Below, piece by piece: positions 10,389-18,526 of a stretch of 64,000 nucleotides of DNA. Both the position numbers and the translations under genes were made by a program. Below the pieces are notes generated by a model, which made no database searches, was not told where the DNA came from, and saw only the letters and a program-made list of their open reading frames with translations. The first letter of the stretch is position 1, and each line of letters begins with the position of its first letter. The stretch lies in NCBI RefSeq assembly GCF_900100115.1, contig NZ_FNKL01000002.1:744001-808000 (forward strand), written 5' to 3'. The stretch comes from Chryseobacterium soldanellicola (GTDB lineage Bacteria > Bacteroidota > Bacteroidia > Flavobacteriales > Weeksellaceae).

Positions 10389-10583
10389 ATGAAAAAAGAA
10401 GTCGGAGTTTTACTGGCAGGAGGAGTTGGTCTATTGGCAGTATTAAGCATCATCGGGATTAAGAAAATATTACACAGAAAAGATAAAAAATACAGTGATA
10501 CCTATTCAGATTATCACAGACATTTTGATGACAAAAACCATGATGATGAATATCACGGTATTGAATTTTATGCGCTGAAGTAG
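10389..10583 (+). CDS. Small single-pass membrane protein, unknown function
   Basis: 64 aa. A hydrophobic N-terminal segment (VGVLLAGGVGLLAVLSIIGI) is followed by a short basic stretch (KKILHRKDKK) and a His/Asp/Tyr-rich tail (DYHRHFDDKNHDDEYHGIEF), which suggests an inner-membrane anchor with a soluble, possibly metal-binding tail. A good terminator follows, supporting a real monocistronic gene. No family is recognised. Confidence 0.6.
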   Translation: MKKEVGVLLAGGVGLLAVLSIIGIKKILHRKDKKYSDTYSDYHRHFDDKNHDDEYHGIEFYALK

Positions 10584-10610
10584 TAAAAAAATATATTTAA
10601 TCATGTTTAA

Positions 10611-10640
10611 AATCCAACGCTTATTTTTAGGTGTTGGATT
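10611..10640 (+). terminator. Intrinsic terminator
   Basis: AATCCAACGC / GTGTTGGATT around a 10-nt loop, followed by a run of T. It lies 27 bp after the small membrane protein gene. Confidence 0.8.
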
Positions 10641-10708
10641 TTTTTGTGGAAAACTTTAGTGTTAAAACTCATTATTTTATTAAAATTCCATTATAATTTT
10701 ACATCAGA

Positions 10709-11755
10709 ATGCAGAACGAAAATATCATAAAAGGTCAGGGCGCACAGCGAAATGTTATCAACCGTTTCGACAGGTACACCTTTGAGCCTGAGGATGAGGA
10801 TTTCGAAACTGTAAAAACAACTTTCACCGAAGTTTTTCCGAAAACGATTGTAAATCAGGTTAAAAGCGAAGATTTACCAATGGAGTATTCCATGAATCCG
10901 TATCAGGGTTGTGAGCACGGCTGCTCGTATTGTTTTGCAAGACCTACCCATGAATATTGGGGATACAGCGCCGGAATTGACTTTGAGAGAAAAATAATGG
11001 TCAAAAAAAACGCCCCTGAATTATTAGAAAAATTTTTCCAGAAAAGAGGTTACAAACCTGCTCCGATTTTACTCTCAGGAAATACAGATTGCTATCAGCC
11101 TGCCGAACGACAATTTGAGATCACCCGAAAACTATTGCAGGTTTGCCTCGATTATAGGCATCCCGTGAATGTCCTCACGAAAAATGCATTGGTATTGAGG
11201 GATTTGGATATTTTGAAACTGATGGCTGAGCAGAATCTGGTGTCTGTTTCGCTAAGCATTCCCACCATTAATGAAGAACTGCGCAGAAAAATGGAACCCC
11301 GAACAAGCTCTGCCAATAATAAACTGAAAGCTGTTGAAGTTCTTTCCCAAAATAAAATCCCTGTCCATGTGATGGTTGCGCCGATAATTCCCGGTCTCAA
11401 CAGTGATGAGCCTTTGACGATTTTAAAAGCAATTTCTGAGGCCGGCGCACAAAGTTTTGGATATACGTTGGTAAGATTAAATGATACGGTCGAGCCTGTT
11501 TTTGTAAAATGGATTGAATCCAGCTTTCCTGATCGCGCGCAGAAGGTTTTAAACTTAATCCGTTCAATGCGAGGCGGAAAATTAGGTGAAAAAAGATACT
11601 TTGACAGGCAAAAAGGAGAAGGGAATATTGCAGAAATGATTCACAATACTTTTAAAATAGGAAGAAAAAAATTCTTCGAAGGCAAAGAGTTTCCTAAAGT
11701 TTCTACTGCCAATTTTACAGGATCGAAAGATCAGCAATTGAGATTGTTTGATTGA
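10709..11755 (+). CDS. PA0069/Rv2578c-family radical SAM protein (SPL-like)
   Basis: 348-aa radical SAM enzyme related to spore photoproduct lyase. The 4Fe-4S cluster motif CxxxCxxC is Cys68, Cys72, Cys75 within YQGCEHGCSYCFARPTHEYW, which is diagnostic of the PA0069/Rv2578c subfamily. Downstream SAM-barrel segments include ILLSGNTDCYQPAERQFEIT, PVNVLTKNALVLRDLDIL and VMVAPIIPGLNSDE. Substrate unknown; true SPL repairs UV thymine dimers, but this subfamily has no proven reaction that I know of. The C-terminus (GSKDQQLRLFD) resembles the usual QLRLF ending. It appears to be a single-gene unit with a terminator downstream. Confidence 0.92.
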   Translation: MQNENIIKGQGAQRNVINRFDRYTFEPEDEDFETVKTTFTEVFPKTIVNQVKSEDLPMEYSMNPYQGCEHGCSYCFARPTHEYWGYSAGIDFERKIMVKKNAPELLEKFFQKRGYKPAPILLSGNTDCYQPAERQFEITRKLLQVCLDYRHPVNVLTKNALVLRDLDILKLMAEQNLVSVSLSIPTINEELRRKMEPRTSSANNKLKAVEVLSQNKIPVHVMVAPIIPGLNSDEPLTILKAISEAGAQSFGYTLVRLNDTVEPVFVKWIESSFPDRAQKVLNLIRSMRGGKLGEKRYFDRQKGEGNIAEMIHNTFKIGRKKFFEGKEFPKVSTANFTGSKDQQLRLFD

Positions 11756-11850
11756 AGTTTTGATTCACCACAGATTACATTGATTTTCACAGATGTTTGT
11801 GTTTATTTGTGGGAATATTTGTGTTTAAATAACAATATTTATTAAAAATA

Positions 11851-11876
11851 AAAACCGCTCCAAAAGGAACGGTTTT
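11851..11876 (+). terminator. Terminator after the radical SAM gene
   Basis: AAAACCGCTCC / GGAACGGTTTT with a 4-nt AAAA loop and one mismatch, followed by a short T-rich stretch. It could also serve the minus-strand peptide gene that ends at 11902. Confidence 0.65.
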
Positions 11877-11901
11877 CTTATAAATCTTTTTTGAATTTCA
11901 A

Positions 11902-12063
11902 TTACATTGAGTCATCCGGACATGTAAATTTATCACTGCAAGTTGCGCAAATCACAACTCCGTTGCAATAATACATACAAAATTCAGGTTCCGGAAGTTT
12001 AATTCCTCCTGCTCCAGAAATACTCTTTAATTGGCCTTTGCTTAGTTTTTTTAAATTTTTCAT
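11902..12063 (-). CDS. Double-glycine-leader Cys-rich peptide (bacteriocin-like)
   Basis: 53-aa open reading frame. A leader of about 20 residues, MKNLKKLSKGQLKSISGAGG, ends in a Gly-Gly pair of the type cut by C39 peptidase/ABC exporters. It is followed by a 33-residue core with five Cys (FCMYYCNGVVICATCSDKF then TCPDD). The leader closely matches those of the peptides at 12318 and 42068, which supports a real gene although no biosynthetic enzyme or exporter lies in the window. Flavobacterial genomes carry many such bacteriocin-like proteins of unproven function. It is divergent from the 12318 gene across 254 bp of AT-rich DNA. Confidence 0.75.
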   Translation of the reverse strand: MKNLKKLSKGQLKSISGAGGIKLPEPEFCMYYCNGVVICATCSDKFTCPDDSM

Positions 12064-12317
12064 ATTGTTTTAATTAAAAATTTGATAGTAAAGTAAAGAT
12101 AATTAAAAATTTATTAACTCAAGTGATTTTGAATTAATTTTTAATGATTGATTTAAAAATTAATATTCGTAATTATTGTTTATGTACTTCAAAATTCATT
12201 TAATTGTGAATAAAAAATGTAAAAGTTTGATTATGAATGAAAAAACGTATAATTTTAATAAAATAAAGCGGTATCCGAAAAGCTTATAGAGTAGGAAAAC
12301 ATCAAAAACAAAAAACT

Positions 12318-12587
12318 ATGAAAAACTTCAGAAAACTTTCAAGAGAAGAAAAAAAGAAAATTTCTGCGGGTGATTCTCCGTCTTCATGCTTTGAAGGCGG
12401 AGGTCCGGGCACGGGAGGTTGTGCTGTGGGGCAGATCTGTTCTGGCGGAACGTGTATTCGTTACGTACCACCCGGAACAGGCGGCGGCGGAACTCCCGGA
12501 GGAGGAGATACCTATACTTGTATTTGCCCGTGGGGAACTGTTATTCAGTCTACACCTTGTCCGGAATTTACTTGTATAACGGGATAA
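12318..12587 (+). CDS. Bacteriocin-like Cys/Gly-rich peptide with double-glycine-type leader
   Basis: 89 aa. The leader MKNFRKLSREEKKKISAGD aligns with the leaders of the neighbouring minus-strand peptide, but the cleavage site is Ala-Gly rather than Gly-Gly. The core has two blocks of Cys (SSCFEGG, GGCAVGQICSGGTCIRY) joined by a Gly/Pro linker (PPGTGGGGTPGGGD) to a third block (YTCICPWG ... TPCPEFTCITG). This gives eight Cys and suggests disulfide-bonded mini-domains. Its low-complexity Gly content is unlike neighbouring genes. A strong hairpin follows. Function is unknown: antimicrobial or signal peptide are the usual guesses for the family. Confidence 0.78.
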   Translation: MKNFRKLSREEKKKISAGDSPSSCFEGGGPGTGGCAVGQICSGGTCIRYVPPGTGGGGTPGGGDTYTCICPWGTVIQSTPCPEFTCITG

Positions 12588-12600
12588 GTTTAAAGAACAA

Positions 12601-12628
12601 ACCTTATAGGTTTTGAAGCCTATAAGGT
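12601..12628. terminator. Bidirectional terminator
   Basis: ACCTTATAGG / CCTATAAGGT perfect stem between the Cys-rich peptide gene and the convergent oxygenase gene. Confidence 0.75.
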
Positions 12629-12643
12629 TTAGTTGATAATTAA

Positions 12644-13594
12644 TTATTTTTTGATCAAGCCCAATTCAATAAGCCTTTCATGTAAAAATTCTCCGGCAGT
12701 TATATCCTCATACAACTTAGGATGGTTTTCGTCAACGCAATTGTCAAGGGTATTTAATGACATTTCGCTGATCGGGTGCATGAAAAAAGGAATTGAATAT
12801 CTTGAAGTTCCCCACAATTCTCTTGGCGGATTGACCACTCTGTGGATCGTAGATTTCAGTTTGTTATTGGTGTGTCTTGACAGCATATCTCCAACGTTGA
12901 TCATCAATTCGTCAGGTTCTGCGATCGCATCGATCCATTCTCCTTTGTGGTTTTGTACCTGAAGGCCTTTTCCCTGAGAACCCATTAAAAGAGTGATCAG
13001 ATTGATGTCTCCGTGTGCTGCTGCTCTTACCGCATCATCAGGCTCCTGAGTGATTGGCGGATAATGAATCGGTCTTAAAATAGAATTTCCTTCTGCAATT
13101 TTATCATCAAAATAAAATTCGTCAAGACCGAGATACAACGCCAAAGCTCTTAACACATATTTCCCTGTTTTTTCAAGCATTTGGTACGTTTCTTTACCCA
13201 CTTCATTGAACTTTGGAAGCTCTTCAACGATCACATTATCAGGATACTCGCTTTTATATTTGGAATTGTCGGAAACATATTGCCCGAAATGCCAAAATTC
13301 TTTCAAATCCCCTTTTTTAAAACCTTTTGCAGTCTCTTTACCAAATCCTACATAACCTCTTTGTCCACCGATTCCGGGGATCTCATACTTCTGTTTCGTT
13401 TCCGTTGGAAGCTCAAAAAAGTTTTTTACCTCTCCATACAATTCACTCACCAGCTTATCATCAAGAAAGTGCCCTTTTAAGGCTACAAACCCGATTTCTT
13501 CATAAGCTTTTCCGATTTCATTTACAAATTTCTGTTTGCGTTCCGGGTCGCCCGAAAGGAAATCACGCAGGTCTACACTAGGTATTTTATCCAT
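12644..13594 (-). CDS. Isopenicillin N synthase-family Fe(II)/2-oxoglutarate oxygenase
   Basis: 316-aa non-haem iron oxygenase. The iron triad is HxD (His194, Asp196 in AAAHGDINLIT) plus His251 (STIHRVVNPP). The 2-oxoglutarate-binding RxS is Arg265/Ser267 (SRYSIPFF). The DIOX_N region at the start (IPSVDLRDFLSGDP) matches the IPNS/plant-type dioxygenase layout. Substrate unknown; the presence of RxS suggests a true 2-oxoglutarate user rather than IPNS itself. It is divergent from menD with an 86-bp gap, but the context gives no hint of a substrate. Confidence 0.9.
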   Translation of the reverse strand: MDKIPSVDLRDFLSGDPERKQKFVNEIGKAYEEIGFVALKGHFLDDKLVSELYGEVKNFFELPTETKQKYEIPGIGGQRGYVGFGKETAKGFKKGDLKEFWHFGQYVSDNSKYKSEYPDNVIVEELPKFNEVGKETYQMLEKTGKYVLRALALYLGLDEFYFDDKIAEGNSILRPIHYPPITQEPDDAVRAAAHGDINLITLLMGSQGKGLQVQNHKGEWIDAIAEPDELMINVGDMLSRHTNNKLKSTIHRVVNPPRELWGTSRYSIPFFMHPISEMSLNTLDNCVDENHPKLYEDITAGEFLHERLIELGLIKK

Positions 13595-13668
13595 TTTTAG
13601 AAATTTAACGTGGTGCTAAATTACATTTTTTTTAAATTAAATGTTTTTAGAATTAAGGATTTATGAAC

Positions 13669-13676
13669 TAAATTTG
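13669..13676 (+). promoter_or_regulatory. -7 box of menD, 4 nt from the start codon
   Basis: TAAATTTG followed by TCAC and the menD ATG. In Bacteroidota the transcript starts about 4-7 nt after this box, so the mRNA would begin at or next to the ATG. Confidence 0.6.
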
Positions 13677-13680
13677 TCAC

Positions 13681-15360
13681 ATGAAAAAATATTCTTCTAA
13701 AAGAAGTATTCAGATACTTGCGCATCTTCTTCAGCAGTACGGAATTTCAGATATTATCATCTCTCCGGGATCCAGAAACGCTCCTTTGGCGATTCATTTT
13801 GCAGAAATGCCTGGAGTTTTCAACTCTTTCAGCATTGTGGATGAAAGAAGTGCGGCTTTTGTAGGATTGGGAATGGCGATTAGCGAGAAAAAACCTGTGG
13901 CAATTACGTGTACAAGTGGTTCTGCAGCGGCCAATTATTATCCTGCGGTGACAGAAGCGTTTTATTCGAATATTCCGCTTTTGATATTAACTGCTGACAG
14001 ACCAACGGATTATGTTGATATTTTTGACGGGCAAACCATTAGACAGAATAATCTTTTTCATCAGCATTCGTATGGCGATTTTCAGCTTTTAGAAGACAGC
14101 AAAGAAGATGCGGAAGATCTTAATTTTGAAATCATTAAAAAAGCAATCGAGCTTTGTATTGAAAAACAAGGTCCGGTACATATTAATATTCCTTTGGAAG
14201 AACCTTTGTATGAATTGATTTCCGAACTGCCGACTTTTCCGACGGTTGAAAAAACGATCAAGCAGAAAGAATATGAAATTCCGTCAAATTTAATTGCAGA
14301 CTGGAATACTTCCCAAAGAATTATGATCCTTGTCGGAACAAGAGATTACAGCCCTGAATTGGAGAATCAATTGACGCAATTGGTTAAAAATCATTCTGTT
14401 GTGGTATTAAGTGAAGCCAATTCAAATCTGTATCACGAGAAGTTTTTCAGACATATTGACCGTTATGTTTTTAATTTTTCAGAGGAAGATTATAAAACCT
14501 ATGCCCCTGATTTACTGATCACTGTGGGGCAGAATGTGGTCTCCAAAAAAGTAAAGCAGTTTTTAAGGAATGCTCATCCGAAACAGCATTGGCATCTGGA
14601 TGAAGTTTGGCAGCCGGACACGTATTTTGCACTGACGGAAAAGTTAGAGATCAAGCCTGAAATTTTCTTTTCTAAGTTATTGAAATTCATTAATCTAGAG
14701 CCAAAACCCTATTTCAATCTTTGGGACGTTTTGAGGGATAAAAAAGATGCAAAGCACAATCAGTTTTTGAATATGGTTGAGTTTTCAGATTTTTATTTCT
14801 TCAATAAAGCCTCACAGACGATTCCTGAAAATTATAATATTCATTTCAGCAATAGCTCGGCGATCCGTTATGCCCAGCTTTTTGACTTTGGAAAAAACAG
14901 AATTTACTGCAACAGAGGAACCAGCGGAATTGACGGTTCTACTTCAACGGCAATGGGCTTTGCGATCAAAAATACAAATCCTACTTTGTTGATTACGGGT
15001 GATTTAAGCTTTTTTTATGACATTAACGGTCTTTGGAATCAATACATTCCGCCATTTGTAAGGATCATTATTTTTAACAATGGGGAAGGAAATATTTTTA
15101 AAATTATTCCGGGTCCCGGAAATGCAAATCCGAATACGCTGGATGAATTTATTGCAACAAAGCATCACAAAAATGCGGAGCATCTGGCGAAAAATTTTGG
15201 ATTCTCTTACACAAAAGTTGAAGATGAAGCAACTTTAGACCGTGTTTTAGAAAATTTCTTCAAACCCGATAATCAACCTAAAATATTGGAAGTCAACACA
15301 TACGGCATGAACAGTTCGGATGTGCAGAAAGCTTATTTTAATTTTATGAAAGAAAATTAA
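13681..15360 (+). CDS. menD: MenD, SEPHCHC synthase (menaquinone biosynthesis)
   Basis: 2-succinyl-5-enolpyruvyl-6-hydroxy-3-cyclohexene-1-carboxylate synthase, the thiamine-diphosphate enzyme joining isochorismate and 2-oxoglutarate in menaquinone synthesis. 559 aa, the usual length. Family marks include IISPGSRNAPLAIHF near the N-terminus, VDERSAAFVGLGMA carrying the conserved cofactor-activating Glu, TCTSGSAAANYYPAVTEA, LTADRP, NRGTSGIDGSTSTAMGFA, and the ThDP/Mg motif GDLSFFYDINGL ... IIIFNNGEG. The stop codon overlaps the stop of the convergent pabC-like gene within TTAA. The predicted transcript is leaderless. Chorismate-using genes follow on the other strand. Confidence 0.97.
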   Translation: MKKYSSKRSIQILAHLLQQYGISDIIISPGSRNAPLAIHFAEMPGVFNSFSIVDERSAAFVGLGMAISEKKPVAITCTSGSAAANYYPAVTEAFYSNIPLLILTADRPTDYVDIFDGQTIRQNNLFHQHSYGDFQLLEDSKEDAEDLNFEIIKKAIELCIEKQGPVHINIPLEEPLYELISELPTFPTVEKTIKQKEYEIPSNLIADWNTSQRIMILVGTRDYSPELENQLTQLVKNHSVVVLSEANSNLYHEKFFRHIDRYVFNFSEEDYKTYAPDLLITVGQNVVSKKVKQFLRNAHPKQHWHLDEVWQPDTYFALTEKLEIKPEIFFSKLLKFINLEPKPYFNLWDVLRDKKDAKHNQFLNMVEFSDFYFFNKASQTIPENYNIHFSNSSAIRYAQLFDFGKNRIYCNRGTSGIDGSTSTAMGFAIKNTNPTLLITGDLSFFYDINGLWNQYIPPFVRIIIFNNGEGNIFKIIPGPGNANPNTLDEFIATKHHKNAEHLAKNFGFSYTKVEDEATLDRVLENFFKPDNQPKILEVNTYGMNSSDVQKAYFNFMKEN

Positions 15361-15983
15361 AGATCCAGATATTCTTCATTTCCGGGTAAATTGATAATTC
15401 TGTCAATAGGATAAATAAACATATCGTCAAAATCATTTAACGCGTTAATTAATTGAAAATGTGAGAATTGCTTTAAGTTTTGTAAGGTAACCTCCGTTTC
15501 TTTTATTTTCTTATGCTTTAAAAGATTTTGGCGTTGTACACCATTCAGAAGATAGCTTGTAGGCGTAAACCAATCTTTGCCTTTTAAGAATAAAAGGTTG
15601 GTAAAAGAGGTATCGGTGATGTGATTATTTTTAACAATAATGATTTCCTCAGCCTTTGATTTCATCTTCATTTTCTCCAGTTCCTTTCTGTCTTCAAACT
15701 TAAAGGAATAGTCGAAGCTATTGTTTTCAACTAATTGAAAATCTTCAATTTCAGGAATGGCATAAGGAATCATTTGGGTACGTACTTTTTTATCTAAATC
15801 ATAGATAATTCTCAATTTGAAAAGTCCATCTTCATCATGTTCTAAATGCTTGTAAATCTTAGCAATATCTATCGAACCTTCTTTCCCAAAATGAGCGAAA
15901 GTCTGATCTACACGTTTCTGATGAAATTCCAACAGGTAAATTTCCTGATCTTCTACTTTTATACTTTCAATGAATTGGGACAT
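15357..15983 (-). CDS. pabC: Aminotransferase class IV, putative aminodeoxychorismate lyase
   Basis: 208-aa fold-type IV PLP protein, shorter than typical PabC (~270 aa). The likely PLP lysine is Lys95 in YSFKFEDRKEL, and AEEIIIVKNNHITDTSFTNLLF is the conserved class IV cofactor segment. It overlaps the upstream pabB-like gene by 17 bp, strong support for translational coupling and for a role in making 4-aminobenzoate for folate. The short length fits the compact Bacteroidota variants. The gene name is inferred from this pairing. Confidence 0.85.
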   Translation of the reverse strand: MSQFIESIKVEDQEIYLLEFHQKRVDQTFAHFGKEGSIDIAKIYKHLEHDEDGLFKLRIIYDLDKKVRTQMIPYAIPEIEDFQLVENNSFDYSFKFEDRKELEKMKMKSKAEEIIIVKNNHITDTSFTNLLFLKGKDWFTPTSYLLNGVQRQNLLKHKKIKETEVTLQNLKQFSHFQLINALNDFDDMFIYPIDRIINLPGNEEYLDL

Positions 15984-16944
15984 AGATTTTATTTTTCATT
16001 TCCTGATATTCGTCTTCTAACTTGCTCATGTGCGTTATTCCGCCGCCACTTTTAAAATAAAGCTGATCCCCTTCTTTTTCAATAAAACGGATCATCACGC
16101 AACTGTCAACATTTTTACCGTCAAACCAGCCGCAAACTCCGGTGTAAAAACCTCTGTCAAAGCCTTCTGCTTCAAGGATTATTTCCAATGTTTTTGGTTT
16201 TGGGGCTCCTAAAATAGAGCCTGCTGGCAATAGTGTTTTCATAATACTTCCCACTTTTCCGTCAAATTCAGGTTTTATTATTCCAGAAATTTCGGAGCTC
16301 ATAGTGTACAGGTCTTTTTGCTGGGTTTTGATAAAGTCAATATGTTGGAATTTATCTACCTTCACATCGTCTGCAACCATGCTGAGATCGTTTCGGAGCA
16401 AATCCACAACGGTGTAATGTTCGGCTTTCTCTTTTTTATCATTCTTCAGAATTTCTGCTGCATTTTCCAAAGACGCGTCAATCGTACCTTTCATCGGATA
16501 CGTCAGAATTTTTCCGTCAATAATCTTAACAAAAGTTTCAGGAGAAAAAAATACAAAAAAATCTTTATAAAAAACTTTATATTTTGCCCTTGAATGATAA
16601 AATATTTCGCTAAGCGTTAAATTCGTATCAATTTTAGTTTTGCGGGTGTAATTTACTAAATAAGAGTTTCCTAAATGAATATTTTTCTGAACAATATCAA
16701 ACCCTTCTTTAAAACTTTCTAAAGACTCAGGATAAGATTTCCATTCTATTTTTTTATTTAATTCGAAGGTGTCTTTTGCGTTTGAAAACCATTGAAAATC
16801 AATTAATAAACCTGATTTTTCAATTTCTGATTCTTTATACACTTCTACATTTTCCGAAAGGAAATCGATTATGAAAAAATAGGGAACCTTCTGCTGAGAA
16901 AGCTCGTCCATTTCCATAAATTTTTGATGATTCGTTGAAAACAT
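15967..16944 (-). CDS. pabB: Aminodeoxychorismate synthase component I
   Basis: 325-aa chorismate-binding enzyme. The catalytic domain motifs TYPMKGTIDAS, HYTVVDLLRNDLSMVADDVKV and GSILGAPKPKTLEIILEAE with TGVCGWFDGKNVDSCVMIRF are all intact. The protein is short because it lacks the N-terminal ~130 residues of TrpE/full PabB, as is common in Bacteroidota. It precedes and overlaps the class IV aminotransferase. PabB rather than TrpE or isochorismate synthase is chosen from the LLRNDL motif, the KGT motif and the pabC neighbour. The start codon is 4 nt after a TACTTTTG box, predicting a leaderless mRNA. Confidence 0.92.
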   Translation of the reverse strand: MFSTNHQKFMEMDELSQQKVPYFFIIDFLSENVEVYKESEIEKSGLLIDFQWFSNAKDTFELNKKIEWKSYPESLESFKEGFDIVQKNIHLGNSYLVNYTRKTKIDTNLTLSEIFYHSRAKYKVFYKDFFVFFSPETFVKIIDGKILTYPMKGTIDASLENAAEILKNDKKEKAEHYTVVDLLRNDLSMVADDVKVDKFQHIDFIKTQQKDLYTMSSEISGIIKPEFDGKVGSIMKTLLPAGSILGAPKPKTLEIILEAEGFDRGFYTGVCGWFDGKNVDSCVMIRFIEKEGDQLYFKSGGGITHMSKLEDEYQEMKNKIYVPIH

Positions 16945-16948
16945 TTGA

Positions 16949-16956
16949 CAAAAGTA
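16949..16956 (-). promoter_or_regulatory. -7 box of pabB, 4 nt from the start codon
   Basis: TACTTTTG then TCAA then the ATG of pabB on the minus strand. Confidence 0.6.
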
Positions 16957-16968
16957 CTTATTGATGTT

Positions 16969-16976
16969 TACTTTTG
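16969..16976 (+). promoter_or_regulatory. -7 box for the divergent membrane-protein gene
   Basis: TACTTTTG on the plus strand, 15 nt before the start at 16992. It is divergent from and 12 bp apart from the pabB box. Confidence 0.6.
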
Positions 16977-16991
16977 CACTAAATTTTTTTA

Positions 16992-17714
16992 ATGCAGAAC
17001 AAATATCCTCAGAAACCGGGAATAGACTTTATACTGAAGCAGGCTTTTTTTTATTGGAATAAGACATTGATTTTTCAATTAGTGTTTTCCATTATTTATT
17101 TTGCTGTCTTTTTCACATCAATTTTTTTCTTTGCCTCCAAATATGGAATTTGGGAACAGAATCAGGCGCTTATGGAAGCTTTCCAGGAAAGTACACAGGC
17201 TTATTTACAAAAAGCGGCAGAGTTAGGAACAACGGAGAATTCGCGTTATTTCAGTTATGCATTTTTGGGGACAATTGTTTTTTTGTACCCTTTGAACCTT
17301 GGATTTTTTAAAATCTTCAAAAAAATTGATTTAAATGAAAAAATTGAACTTGGAGACTTGTTTGCCGGTTATAGCGGAATTAATTTCTTTAAATACATAG
17401 GATATTTTTTATTTTGGATCTTAATTTACCTGATGATTGCACAAACTATTATTCTTCCATTTTTATGGGTAATGATAACCCTTTTTGTGGCGCCTTTAAT
17501 GTTTTTTACAGACAAAAGGATTTTTGAGGCCATGTCTTTAAATTTCAAGGCATTGAGAATGTTTTTTCTTGAAGTATCAGTTTGTATGATTGTGGCGCTT
17601 TTATTTAAATATGTTGGCTTTATGTTATTTTTTGTAGGCGGATTATTTACTTTTCCTTTCTGGAATGCGATGATTTATTCGCTGTACAAGACGATTTTTA
17701 CTGAGAAAAATTAA
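16992..17714 (+). CDS. Multi-pass membrane protein, unknown function
   Basis: 240 aa with about five hydrophobic segments (for example LIFQLVFSIIYFAVFFTSIFF, YIGYFLFWILIYLMIAQTII, VSVCMIVALLFKYVGFML) and a short polar loop with LGDLFAGYSGINFFKYIG. That loop is matched in the next gene (SDLFIGYRQNLGNIL), so the two are probably distant paralogs in one transcription unit. They resemble DUF4013/DUF975-like inner-membrane proteins. No catalytic motif is visible. Confidence 0.75.
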   Translation: MQNKYPQKPGIDFILKQAFFYWNKTLIFQLVFSIIYFAVFFTSIFFFASKYGIWEQNQALMEAFQESTQAYLQKAAELGTTENSRYFSYAFLGTIVFLYPLNLGFFKIFKKIDLNEKIELGDLFAGYSGINFFKYIGYFLFWILIYLMIAQTIILPFLWVMITLFVAPLMFFTDKRIFEAMSLNFKALRMFFLEVSVCMIVALLFKYVGFMLFFVGGLFTFPFWNAMIYSLYKTIFTEKN

Positions 17715-17786
17715 ATTTATTGCCTTTAATGTTTTTCTTATCAAAAAAAGTTAAATTTGATAAAATCAACATTAAAAATCAACACC

Positions 17787-18524
17787 ATGTCAGAATTTAA
17801 CGAATTTGATCAACAGGGTTCCGTTCCGGGTAGAGAAACGGGATCGATTATCTCGCACGCTTTCGAAATGTACAAAGGGATTTTCCTTTATGCCATCATT
17901 TCAATGATAATATATCTGATTGGAGACTTTGTCTTACAGTCGATTACGGGATTTAACTCTTGGGGAGGCTTTTCTCAATTCAGAGATTTTGATGGCGATT
18001 ATTCACAATATGAATATTGGCGAAAACCCGGCTTTTCTCTGTATTATTCTTTTTCAAGTATTTTGGGGATTTTACTTTCTCCGATTTATGTTGGCTTAAT
18101 TTATATCGCTAATAAATTTAATACTAAAAATCCGATAGAATTCTCTGATTTATTTATCGGTTATCGTCAGAACTTGGGAAATATTCTTTTATACAGCTTA
18201 TTTACAACAATTATTTTCGGAATTGCTGCGGCTATGTGCGGAATTCCTTTCTTTTTTGTTTTTCCTCTTTTTCTTTTGGGATATCCTATTCTTTTGTTTG
18301 AAAATGCCAATGCGATGGATGCGATTAGTAAGACTTATGCTATCGCAAAAGACAATTACGGTACGTTTTTGGGTGCAGGTCTATTGGGCGGGCTCATCAG
18401 CATCAGCGGAATTATCCTTTGCTGTATAGGAATTATCGTTACCGCACCATTTATCATGATCGTAATGTACTCTACCTATTGCGCTTACCTTGGAAAACCA
18501 AGACAAATAATTTTTAAGAAATAA
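17787..18524 (+). CDS. Multi-pass membrane protein (often misnamed beta-carotene monooxygenase)
   Basis: 245 aa. I start at ATG 17787 (MSEFNEFDQQ) rather than an upstream in-frame TTG at 17757, because the ATG opens the conserved soluble N-terminus. Several hydrophobic helices follow (LYAIISMIIYLIGDFVL, LYSFSSILGILLSPIYVGLIY, LLYSLFTTIIFGIAAAMCG and a C-terminal pair). Similar flavobacterial proteins carry the label beta-carotene 15,15'-monooxygenase, for which I see no support. It shares the DLFxGY loop with the preceding gene and is followed 2 bp later by the PerM-type transporter gene, suggesting an operon. Confidence 0.78.
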   Translation: MSEFNEFDQQGSVPGRETGSIISHAFEMYKGIFLYAIISMIIYLIGDFVLQSITGFNSWGGFSQFRDFDGDYSQYEYWRKPGFSLYYSFSSILGILLSPIYVGLIYIANKFNTKNPIEFSDLFIGYRQNLGNILLYSLFTTIIFGIAAAMCGIPFFFVFPLFLLGYPILLFENANAMDAISKTYAIAKDNYGTFLGAGLLGGLISISGIILCCIGIIVTAPFIMIVMYSTYCAYLGKPRQIIFKK

Positions 18525-18526
18525 AA

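Noticed and set aside
12370..12616. Two overlapping frames inside the Cys-rich peptide gene
   Set aside because: Same strand, other frames; the 12318 frame has the leader and Cys pattern.
17757..17786. TTG start for the 17787 membrane protein
   Set aside because: The added residues lack family likeness and the ATG is well placed.
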